Origin: Acidimicrobiaceae bacterium
GTDB lineage: Bacteria; Actinomycetota; Acidimicrobiia; Acidimicrobiales; RAAP-2
DNA: 7,773 nt
Reading direction: 5' to 3'
Assembly (NCBI GenBank): GCA_003151555.1
Contig: PLXU01000175.1
Coordinates: 12,053 to 19,825, forward strand
Part shown: in pieces, positions 1 through 5,499 of the stretch
Numbering within the stretch: the stretch's first letter is position 1
How the letters are laid out: each line of letters starts with the position of its first letter
The notes under the pieces: generated by a model
What the model was told of the DNA's origin: nothing
What the model saw: the letters and a program-made list of their open reading frames with translations, nothing else
The model's database searches: none
Translations under genes and position numbers: made by a program

Positions 1-863
1 GCATCGGCAAAGCCCGCGACCGTTCCCGTTGGATCGGCAGTGGGTTCACTGGATAAGGCATACACGGTGCCACTCGTACCGATCGAGACAACAATGTCGC
101 CCTGGGTCGCTCCGAGGCCGAGTGCGGCGGCGGCATTGTCCCCGGCGCCGGGGCCGACGACGATTCCAGCGGGGATGACTGCGGCAACGTTAGGGGCCGT
201 GAATCCCGACTTCGCCCCGGGCCCTAGAACATGAGGCAGCGCCGGAACGTGTCCGAGTGCCCAACGGAGAATCTCATGGTCGTACGTACCCGTTCGTGGG
301 CTCCAGTATGACGTGCCACTTGCGTCCGAGCGATCAGTGACGAGTGCGGCGAAGTCCGGTCCGAGCGGAGCTTCATCCGCCGATCCGTAGCCGAGGAGTC
401 GCCACGTGAGCCAGTCGTGGGGGAGGGCGACGGCGGCAACTCTCTTCGCGTTCTCAGGTTCGGTGTTTCGCAGCCAGCGCAGCTTCGTGGCCGTGAATGA
501 GGCGACCGCTACGGAGCCGGTGCGCTCGGCGAGTGCTACGCGTCCAAACTCCTCAATGAGCTCGCGTGCGGCTTCCGCGGAACGGGTGTCGTTCCATAAC
601 AGTGCGGGCCGGATGACGATGCCTCGCTCATCGAGGACCACCATCCCATGCTGTTGCGCCGCGACTGAAAGTGCGACTACGTCCGAGAGTCCACCGGCGT
701 TCGCAACGGCTTCGAGAAGCGCCTCCCACCACGCTTGAGGGTCGACCTCGGTGCCACTTGGATGTGGTGACCGACCTTCGCGCACGAGCGTGCCCGACTC
801 GAGTTCGCGGATGACGACCTTGCAGCTCTGTGTCGAAGAGTCAATCCCCGCGACGAGGGTCAT
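1..863 (-). CDS. xylB: Xylulokinase XylB, N-terminal 287 residues (3' end outside window)
   Basis: ATP-dependent FGGY-family kinase that phosphorylates D-xylulose to xylulose 5-phosphate, the entry point to the pentose phosphate pathway; cytoplasmic. Translating the minus strand from the ATG at 863 gives an open frame to the window edge with the family landmarks in order: GIDSSTQSCKV (phosphate-binding loop, D8), AAQQHGMV near residue 70, LLWNDTR near 82, HDWLTWRL near 142, DRSDASGT near 172, GPGAGDNAAAALG with the presumed catalytic Asp D242, and VSIGTSGTV (adenosine/phosphate motif) near 262. Full-length homologues are about 480-500 aa, so roughly 200 C-terminal residues lie beyond base 1. 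The start is 3 nt after the xylA stop and no clear Shine-Dalgarno is seen, so translation is probably coupled to xylA. Ribulokinase and glycerol kinase are alternatives in the same family, but the SDASGT and WNDTR motifs plus the xylA neighbour favour xylulokinase. Confidence 0.95.
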   Translation of the reverse strand, partial: MTLVAGIDSSTQSCKVVIRELESGTLVREGRSPHPSGTEVDPQAWWEALLEAVANAGGLSDVVALSVAAQQHGMVVLDERGIVIRPALLWNDTRSAEAARELIEEFGRVALAERTGSVAVASFTATKLRWLRNTEPENAKRVAAVALPHDWLTWRLLGYGSADEAPLGPDFAALVTDRSDASGTSYWSPRTGTYDHEILRWALGHVPALPHVLGPGAKSGFTAPNVAAVIPAGIVVGPGAGDNAAAALGLGATQGDIVVSIGTSGTVYALSSEPTADPTGTVAGFAD

Positions 864-866
864 GCG

Positions 867-2057
867 TCAACTCGCGCCGAGCAGGTGCTCGGTGGCGAGC
901 TGCTGAAGTCGAACGAAGCCAAAACCCTTGCCATTGAAATAGGCGTCGGTGTTGAAGTCTTCCCAGGCCGAGCGATCCGCTTTGAGCGATTCGACCGTTT
1001 CGCCCTGGCTCAGCGTCGGCTGCTCGAGCTCGAAGACCTTGGCGGCGGCGAGCGCATTTTGAACCTCGGGGTCGGCGCGGAAAGATGCGGCGCGCTCCTT
1101 GAGCAGCAGGTAATTTCGCATATTGGCCTTCGCCGAGTCCCACACGCCGGACTCGTCCTCGGTGCGGCTGGGCTTGTAGTCGAAGTGACGCGGTCCCTCG
1201 TACGCCGGTCCGCCGTTTGGCCCACCGTTTTCGAGCAGGTCGACGAGCGCGAAGGCGTTATGTAGATCGCCGTGAGCGAAGACAAGGTCCTGATCGTACT
1301 TAATTCCCCGCTGTCCATTGAGGTCAATGTGGAACAGTTTGTCGTGGTAGAGCGCTTGAGCGATGCCGGCGGCGAAGTTAAGGCCCGCCATCTGCTCGTG
1401 CCCAACTTCGGGGTTGAGCCCCACAAGTTCCGGGTGCTCGAGCGAGCCGATAAAGGCGAGGGCGTGGCCCACTGTTGGTAGGAGGATGTCGCCCCTCGGC
1501 TCGTTCGGCTTTGGTTCGATGGCGAAGCGGATGTCCCAGCCTTGGGAAAGCACGTAGTCACCCAAGAAGTTGACGGCCTCGCGGTAGCGCTCAAGGGCGA
1601 CGCGTACGTTCTTGGCGGAATCATATTCAGCGCCCTCGCGACCGCCCCACATGACGAAGGTCTTGGCGCCCAACTCAACCCCGAGTTCGAGTTGGCGCAG
1701 CACCTTGCGGATCGCGAAGCGACGCACGTTGCGGTCGTTGGAGGTGAAACCTCCGTCCTTGAATACCGGAGCCGTGAACAGATTGGTGGTGACCATTGGC
1801 ACGATTAGCCCCGTATCCGCGAGGGCCTTCGTCAGCCGGTCTATTTGCGTCTGACGCTCGGCGTCAGTGGAGCCAAAGGCAAAGAGGTCGTCGTCGTGAA
1901 AGGAGAGGCCGTAGGCACCAATCTCGGCGAGCTTTTCGACCACGTGCACCACGTCTAACGCTTCCCGGGTGGGCTTGCCAAATGTATCTATACCGTTGTA
2001 ACCAATCGTCCAAAGCCCGAAGGAGAATTTGTCATTTGGTGTGGGCTTGTTCGTCAT
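867..2057 (-). CDS. xylA: Xylose isomerase XylA, 396 aa
   Basis: Metal-dependent isomerase converting D-xylose to D-xylulose (also D-glucose to D-fructose); TIM-barrel, normally a cytoplasmic tetramer. The length (396 aa) and numbering match the Streptomyces-type enzyme very closely. Visible are the catalytic H54 with D57 in SFHDDDLF, VMWGGREG at 135-142, metal ligands E181 and K183 in IEPKPNEPRGD, E217 and H220 in NPEVGHEQMAG, D245 in FHIDLNGQ, D255 and D257 in KYDQDL, and the last metal Asp D293 in HFDYKP. No key residue is missing. The ATG at 2057 has GAGGAG 5 nt upstream, and the N-terminus (TPNDKFSFGLWTIGY) begins as in homologues, so the start is secure. It is the first gene of a xylA-xylB operon, divergent from a ROK repressor gene. 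Control by that repressor through the dyads in the intergenic region is inferred. Confidence 0.98.
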   Translation of the reverse strand: MTNKPTPNDKFSFGLWTIGYNGIDTFGKPTREALDVVHVVEKLAEIGAYGLSFHDDDLFAFGSTDAERQTQIDRLTKALADTGLIVPMVTTNLFTAPVFKDGGFTSNDRNVRRFAIRKVLRQLELGVELGAKTFVMWGGREGAEYDSAKNVRVALERYREAVNFLGDYVLSQGWDIRFAIEPKPNEPRGDILLPTVGHALAFIGSLEHPELVGLNPEVGHEQMAGLNFAAGIAQALYHDKLFHIDLNGQRGIKYDQDLVFAHGDLHNAFALVDLLENGGPNGGPAYEGPRHFDYKPSRTEDESGVWDSAKANMRNYLLLKERAASFRADPEVQNALAAAKVFELEQPTLSQGETVESLKADRSAWEDFNTDAYFNGKGFGFVRLQQLATEHLLGAS

Positions 2058-2062
2058 TGCGA

Positions 2063-2068
2063 CTCCTC
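2063..2068 (-). promoter_or_regulatory. Ribosome binding site of xylA
   Basis: GAGGAG on the minus strand, 5 nt before the xylA ATG. It is the strongest Shine-Dalgarno in the window and fixes the xylA start. Confidence 0.8.
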
Positions 2069-2084
2069 GGTGGCTATCTCGATG

Positions 2085-2113
2085 ATGTTTAGGTAATTAG
2101 TTGCCGTGTTCAA
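2085..2113 (-). promoter_or_regulatory. Candidate xylA-xylB promoter
   Basis: Reading the minus strand, TTGAAC (2113-2108) can serve as a -35 box (4 of 6 matches to TTGACA). It is followed after 16 nt by TAAACA (2091-2086), or after 17 nt by AAACAT, as a weak -10. Transcription would start near 2078, giving a leader of about 20 nt that contains the GAGGAG. The -35 lies inside the 2109-2129 dyad, an arrangement typical of repression by occlusion. The -10 match is poor, so this is a hypothesis. Confidence 0.35.
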
Positions 2114-2129
2114 CATATCATGTATTGAA
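2109..2129. promoter_or_regulatory. Candidate XylR (ROK) operator at xylA
   Basis: Inverted repeat TTCAA-N11-TTGAA with further symmetry inside the spacer: 16 of 20 positions flanking the central base are self-complementary. It overlaps the proposed xylA -35 box, 52-72 bp upstream of the xylA start codon. ROK repressors bind AT-rich dyads of about 20 bp as dimers. Size, composition and position fit, but the assignment to this particular repressor is inferred from adjacency. Confidence 0.45.
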
Positions 2130-2140
2130 ATAATTTGACC

Positions 2141-2158
2141 GTGCCATTTAGGTGGCAC
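2141..2158. repeat. Perfect inverted repeat GTGCCA-N6-TGGCAC
   Basis: An 18-bp dyad with perfect 6-bp arms and a 6-nt spacer (TTTAGG), about 84-101 bp upstream of the xylA start, just beyond the candidate operator/promoter. It could be a second regulator's site, for example a LacI-type or global carbon regulator, or part of an extended repressor region. Its arms differ from the 2109-2129 dyad. Function unknown. Confidence 0.4.
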
Positions 2159-2201
2159 CCTCACGAAAAGTTAGCCACAAAAGTGTGAACTTCACGCGTC
2201 A

Positions 2202-2219
2202 ATCAGCTGGTTTGCTGAT
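2202..2219. repeat. Perfect inverted repeat ATCAGC-N6-GCTGAT
   Basis: An 18-bp dyad with 6-bp arms around TGGTTT, 145-162 bp upstream of xylA. A shorter perfect palindrome GTGAA-C-TTCAC lies at 2185-2195, directly beside it. It is a candidate upstream binding site for a dimeric regulator; no consensus is recognised. Confidence 0.35.
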
Positions 2220-2317
2220 GCCAATTAGAACTCAAATGGCGACGCGCAGTCGAGGTGTGAGCGACGATGTTGGATGAAGAAAATCCTTAGAAAGTGATAC
2301 ATGGTGTACGAAAAATC

Positions 2318-2340
2318 CACCCACGTCATTTGATTGGGTG
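2318..2340. repeat. 23-bp dyad CACCCA-N11-TGGGTG
   Basis: Perfect 6-bp arms separated by 11 nt, the same spacer length as the 2109-2129 dyad. Inside the spacer TCA-TT-TGA continues the symmetry with a one-base offset. It could be a protein-binding site or fold as an RNA stem. There is no following T-run, so a terminator is unlikely. Function unknown. Confidence 0.35.
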
Positions 2341-2616
2341 CGGATGAGCGACTATCCACGCACCTTCGACGAGGGCGATTCCATCATTGGGTTGTTCAAT
2401 GCCCTCTCGACCATGCCCGACGTTGGTCATTTGGTAGCGGCGTGGGAGTGGGAACGATCGTTTCCAAATATCTTCGGTTCGCGAATGGCCATTTCTACCT
2501 CAATCTCGAGTTCGCCGATCCGTTGCTCGGGCTTCAGAACCCCTAATCGTCCTTTAGCTGGAGACCACGAACTCTCCCGATCGATCTGGACCGTACGAAC
2601 CTAGCTGTGCTGCGCG

Positions 2617-2633
2617 GGACTCACGATGAGTCC
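2617..2633. repeat. 17-bp hairpin/palindrome GGACTCA-CGA-TGAGTCC
   Basis: Perfect 7-bp arms with a 3-nt centre, about 140 bp upstream of xylR. The half GGGACTC (2616-2622) recurs at 2689-2695, and CCAGTTG occurs at both 2632-2638 and 2683-2689, so pieces of this block are repeated about 50-70 bp downstream. It could be an operator or a stem in a leader RNA. No T-run follows. Confidence 0.35.
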
Positions 2634-2731
2634 AGTTGCCGCCTTTGAGGAGGTTTGCCGTCCCACGCGTGCCCTACGGCTCCCAGTTGGGACTCGGTGG
2701 GCTACGGTCATTCCAGTGTATTTTTGTGGGC

Positions 2732-2752
2732 ATTCATAAAAGGATGAATTCA
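2732..2752. promoter_or_regulatory. Candidate autoregulatory operator at the xylR promoter
   Basis: ATTCAT-N6-ATGAAT, a perfect 6-bp inverted repeat, overlaps the 8-bp palindrome TGAATTCA (2745-2752), giving three related half-sites. CATAAA at 2735-2740 is a plausible -10 (4 of 6 matches to TATAAT), so the dyad would cover the -10 and start site of xylR. The half-sites (TTCAT/ATGAA) resemble those of the xylA dyad (TTCAA/TTGAA) but the spacing differs. Autorepression is inferred. Confidence 0.4.
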
Positions 2753-2764
2753 CATTTATTCGAC

Positions 2765-2769
2765 GAGGA
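2765..2769 (+). promoter_or_regulatory. Ribosome binding site of the ROK repressor gene
   Basis: GAGGA 3 nt before the ATG at 2773. The spacing is slightly short, but it supports this start over in-frame TTG codons downstream. Confidence 0.55.
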
Positions 2770-2772
2770 ACA

Positions 2773-3987
2773 ATGATTTTGCCGGAGTACGGGTTGTCAG
2801 ATCACATAGGTAGTACTGGCGGGAACTTGGGCGACCACGTGCGTCGCAAAAATCTTGCTGACGTCCTCTCGCTTGTGCATCAGGGCGGACCGCATACTCG
2901 TGCCGAACTTACTCGATTGTCTGGTCTTAACAGATCAACAATCGCGAGGCTCGTCGCGGAGCTGGTGGACCTCGAACTCGTTCAAGAGTCCGAACCACGC
3001 GACACGGGGGTCGTCGGACGACCGAGTCCGATCGTGCACGCAAATGATGACATCGTCGCACTCTGTGTTAACCCCGATGTGGACGCGATTACTCTCGGCC
3101 TGGTTGGCCTAGGTGGCAAAATTCACAGTCGAGTCCTGTACCCGACTACAAGAGTGCCAACGGTCAACGAGATGATCTCGATAGTCTCAGAAGTCGTCCG
3201 AGATACGTTTGCCGAGATGATGGACGATTTTCGAATCGTCGCGATCGGGATCGCTGTACCAGGTATTGTCCGCGTTGATCAGGGAGTCGTTGAGTTTGCA
3301 CCGCACCTCGGCTGGGAGAATGAGCCAGTTGCCCAACTCATGAAGGAAGGACTCGGCTACCCGGCCTTCGCGGCAAACGATGCAAATCTTGGAACCATCG
3401 CTGAGTGTCTCTACGGCACGGCGAGCGGCATGACTGACGTGATTTATCTCAATGGTTGTCGCAGCGGCATCGGCGGTGGCGTTATCGTCAATGATCGGCC
3501 ATTGAGTGGCGTTCACGGTTTTGGAGCAGAACTTGGTCACACTTCAGTTACGCCCGATGGAGTGCGATGCTACTGCGGCCATCGTGGTTGCCTCGAAACG
3601 GAAGTGAGTCTTTCACGACTCCTCAACGTATTGGGTGAGACCAGCATGGATCCCGACGATCTAGGGCACGCCATCGAAACTTCATCCGACAAACACGTCT
3701 GGAGTGAAGTCAACCGTCAGCTCGATATCCTCGCCGTGGCAATTTCCAATTTCATCAGCGTCTTTAATCCAGAAATCGTGGTCCTCGCGGGTTTTCTCGG
3801 CGGACTCTTGGACGCAAATCCCACGAGATTTCACGAACGGGTCGAATCGAACTCCTTTCGCCATCTCAGTGCCGACGTACGCATAGTGCGCTCACAACTG
3901 CGTGCTCCGCACCTGCTGGTCGGCGCGGCAGAACTGGCCTTCGCTTCGATACTCAGCGACCCAATTTCCGTGGAACGATTCAGGTAA
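2773..3987 (+). CDS. xylR: ROK-family transcriptional repressor, probable xylose-responsive XylR, 404 aa
   Basis: Sugar-responsive repressor of the ROK (repressor, ORF, kinase) family, presumed to control the divergent xylA-xylB operon. An N-terminal winged helix-turn-helix spans about residues 20-90, with the helices in RAELTRLSGLNRSTIARLVAEL (R43 onward) and the wing GVVGRPSP at 79-86. The sugar-binding ROK domain follows: GIAVPGIV, APHLGWEN, the ANDANL segment with D203, GFGAELGH with E253, and the structural zinc site H256, C266, C268, C273 (spacing as in Mlc and NagC). The N-terminal phosphate loop DxGGT of ROK kinases is not recognisable (about residues 98-115 read NPDVDAITLG), which fits a sensor without kinase activity even though the catalytic-type Asp is kept. 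Length is typical (about 390-410 aa). GC looks lower than in the men genes. The inducer being xylose is inferred from context. Confidence 0.85.
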   Translation: MILPEYGLSDHIGSTGGNLGDHVRRKNLADVLSLVHQGGPHTRAELTRLSGLNRSTIARLVAELVDLELVQESEPRDTGVVGRPSPIVHANDDIVALCVNPDVDAITLGLVGLGGKIHSRVLYPTTRVPTVNEMISIVSEVVRDTFAEMMDDFRIVAIGIAVPGIVRVDQGVVEFAPHLGWENEPVAQLMKEGLGYPAFAANDANLGTIAECLYGTASGMTDVIYLNGCRSGIGGGVIVNDRPLSGVHGFGAELGHTSVTPDGVRCYCGHRGCLETEVSLSRLLNVLGETSMDPDDLGHAIETSSDKHVWSEVNRQLDILAVAISNFISVFNPEIVVLAGFLGGLLDANPTRFHERVESNSFRHLSADVRIVRSQLRAPHLLVGAAELAFASILSDPISVERFR

Positions 3988-4014
3988 AAAGGTCGGCCGC
4001 GCGTCTGGTTGACC
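3986..4014 (-). terminator. Weak rho-independent terminator candidate for menE
   Basis: Reading the minus strand downstream of menE, GGTC (4014-4011) pairs with GACC (3994-3991), with an inner CC/GG pair across a small internal loop, directly followed by five T (3990-3986). The stem is short and imperfect, and it overlaps the xylR stop codon. Low confidence. Confidence 0.25.
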
Positions 4015-4019
4015 GTCTG

Positions 4020-4076
4020 GCCTGTCTCAGGCTTCCATTGCTTAGCTTGAGGCATTTCAAGCCACAGAGGACAGGC
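4020..4076. repeat. Nested inverted repeats in the xylR-menE convergent gap
   Basis: GCCTGTC (4020-4026) pairs with GACAGGC (4070-4076). Inside it, GCTTGA (4045-4050) pairs with TCAAGC (4057-4062) across a 6-nt loop, with the alternative GGCTT (4030-4034)/AAGCC (4059-4063). The 235-bp gap 3988-4222 otherwise contains only a direct repeat CGTCTGG (4002-4008, 4014-4020) and a small GGGCG/CGCCC stem (4191-4210). The hairpin may help end xylR transcription, but it has no T-run. No gene is supported here. Confidence 0.3.
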
Positions 4077-4222
4077 TGCCCCAGGACCGCTTCGATTGCC
4101 CGCCGTCATCTGACTGGGGCTGTCGCGCTCGTTGGCAACCGTAAAGCGAATGCGAAAACTTCAACTGGACTGGGGGAGTCGCGCCGCGCCGGGCGGTTGT
4201 TCGTTCGCCCTCGCAGCGAGCC

Positions 4223-5332
4223 TCAGAAGAGAGTCGTGAGTTCGTTACGTTTGATCTTTCCGTTGCTGGTTCGCGGGATGGCGGCGACGTAGCGAATCTC
4301 CTTGGGCTTGGCCCAAGGGCCGATGCGCTCATTGGCGATCGCGGAGATCGCCTCATCGAGCGCGCTGCCGTCGCCCACAATAAGTGCGACGACGCGTTGG
4401 CCCCACTCGGGGTCTTCGACGCTCGTGACGGCCACGTCGCGAACGCCCGCAAGCGCTGCGAGAATCGCCTCAAGGTCCTCGGGCCAGAGTTTCTCGCCTC
4501 CGGTGTTGATGACATAACCCAATCGCCCGCGCACGCTGACTCGTCCATCGTCGACGTGGCCGGCGTCACCGGTGGGAAACCAATTGTCCAGACCGTCCGG
4601 TCCGGTGACGCGAGGTCGGATGCCGTCACGGTACGAAGTGAAAAGTGTTGGAGATCGAACGATGAGTTCACCTCCTTGCTCCGCGACGTCGACGCCCGCG
4701 AGCGCGTAACCGTCGTAGACAATGCCAGAACCAGTTTCGGTCATACCCCACGTCGTCACGACGTTGTCGCCCAACTGCGATGGCGGTCGCGCACCCCCGA
4801 GCAGGACCTTGTCGTACGCGCTCAGGTCGTGGCGCACGAGTTGTGTTCGCACGACCGCGACATGGGTCGCTCCTCGCGCGGGCGCGCTTTCGATGCGCGC
4901 GGCGTCATCCCAAACCAGCGCTCCGTCGCTCAATATGGCTCGCAGCAGTACGGCCAGGCCACCGATGTGGCTCGCTGACAGGCAGGGAAACCAGACCGGG
5001 GCGCCGCTCGTACGCAGTGCCGCCTGGGTCATGTCGGCGCTCGCTCTAAGTGCGTCCCACGTCAGTTGTACCGCCCTGGGATCCGCGCTCGAGCCCGAGG
5101 TCAACATGACCAGGCCAGTATCGTCCTCGACGGTCCGCCCGCCTTCTCGTGGGTGTCGTCCGTCTGAATCGATGACCGCCGTCGCGCCCAGCAGGTCGAG
5201 CGTTTCGTGCAGTCGACGCGGCGAGAGACGTTGGTCCAGAACGCAAAACGCCTCACCGTGCAGGACACGGTGTCGAATCGCGCCTTCAAGTTCGGGGCCG
5301 AGGGCAAAGTCAAGGGCAAGCAAAGGTCGCAC
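4223..5332 (-). CDS. menE: o-Succinylbenzoate-CoA ligase MenE, 369 aa
   Basis: Adenylate-forming enzyme that activates o-succinylbenzoate to OSB-CoA with ATP in menaquinone biosynthesis. Acyl-CoA synthetase signatures appear in order: A3 LTSGSSADPRAV (77-88), A5 TTWGMTETG (193-201), A7 FPTGDAG with D256, A8 GRLGYVINTGGEKLWPEDLE (269-288), and A10 SNGKIKR with the catalytic Lys K359. At 369 aa it is the short, N-terminally trimmed form usual in actinobacteria (E. coli MenE is about 450 aa). In A3 the usual lysine is arginine (R86). The start is GTG at 5332, with an in-frame stop four codons upstream. A TTG three codons later (5323) has GGAG 8 nt before it and could be the true start. It is divergent from menB, which carries out the next step. 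Another small acyl-CoA ligase is possible from motifs alone; context makes MenE firm. Confidence 0.93.
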   Translation of the reverse strand: MRPLLALDFALGPELEGAIRHRVLHGEAFCVLDQRLSPRRLHETLDLLGATAVIDSDGRHPREGGRTVEDDTGLVMLTSGSSADPRAVQLTWDALRASADMTQAALRTSGAPVWFPCLSASHIGGLAVLLRAILSDGALVWDDAARIESAPARGATHVAVVRTQLVRHDLSAYDKVLLGGARPPSQLGDNVVTTWGMTETGSGIVYDGYALAGVDVAEQGGELIVRSPTLFTSYRDGIRPRVTGPDGLDNWFPTGDAGHVDDGRVSVRGRLGYVINTGGEKLWPEDLEAILAALAGVRDVAVTSVEDPEWGQRVVALIVGDGSALDEAISAIANERIGPWAKPKEIRYVAAIPRTSNGKIKRNELTTLF

Positions 5333-5370
5333 TCCGTGAGGTTAGGCCCCCCCGCCAATCGTCACCAGGG

Positions 5371-5399
5371 TTGTTCTATCGTCACGAACGGATTAATTC
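5371..5399 (+). promoter_or_regulatory. Weak candidate menB promoter
   Basis: TTGTTC (5371-5376) and TAATTC (5394-5399) are separated by 17 nt in the menE-menB divergent gap. Both match the consensus only partly. Transcription would begin near 5405, beside the palindrome at 5402-5411. Confidence 0.25.
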
Positions 5400-5401
5400 T
5401 G

Positions 5402-5411
5402 AGCGATCGCT
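5402..5411. repeat. 10-bp perfect palindrome AGCGATCGCT in the menE-menB divergent gap
   Basis: A contiguous perfect palindrome at the centre of the divergent men promoter region, close to the predicted menB transcription start. It may be a regulator site for both men transcripts; chance occurrence cannot be excluded. Confidence 0.3.
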
Positions 5412-5499
5412 GCACCAACTGATACGGATATGAGTGCACAGTCGGGGAACTTTGCTCGTCGAGACCGTGGACTCGGCGTCGAAAGGTAGCGTTGACCCT

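Larger units (their letters stand above)
2160..2731. other. Long intergenic stretch between xylA and xylR without a supported gene
   Basis: About 570 bp with visibly lower GC and no recognised product. The longest reading frame is plus strand 2338-2604 (GTG start, 88 codons). It lacks a Shine-Dalgarno, resembles no family I know, and has a serine-rich low-information C-terminal half. A minus-strand frame across about 2425-2570 also reads open for roughly 45 codons but has no credible start. Either could be a relic of a lost gene. The region holds several perfect dyads (2185-2195, 2202-2219, 2318-2340, 2617-2633), listed separately where strong. No tRNA, CRISPR or insertion-sequence ends were seen. 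Confidence 0.5.

Noticed and set aside
1010..1678. A 222-codon minus-strand open frame inside xylA
   Set aside because: It is a shadow frame of xylA, rich in Ser/Thr/Arg/Pro with no family resemblance, while the xylA frame has every catalytic residue.
2058..2772. Riboswitch, tRNA, CRISPR repeats or insertion-sequence ends in the long intergenic region
   Set aside because: No cloverleaf, no regularly spaced repeats, no terminal inverted repeats flanked by target duplications and no recognisable aptamer core were found by eye.
3682..3864. Short open frames on both strands within the 3' half of xylR
   Set aside because: They overlap the well-supported ROK domain and show no independent signals.
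4722..5339. A long plus-strand open frame antisense to menE
   Set aside because: It is a high-GC shadow of menE: Ser/Arg-rich composition, no recognisable motif, no ribosome binding site.
5403..5410. GCGATCGC, identical to the cyanobacterial HIP1 octamer
   Set aside because: I noticed only this intergenic copy, and the gene content is not cyanobacterial. I kept it only as a local palindrome.
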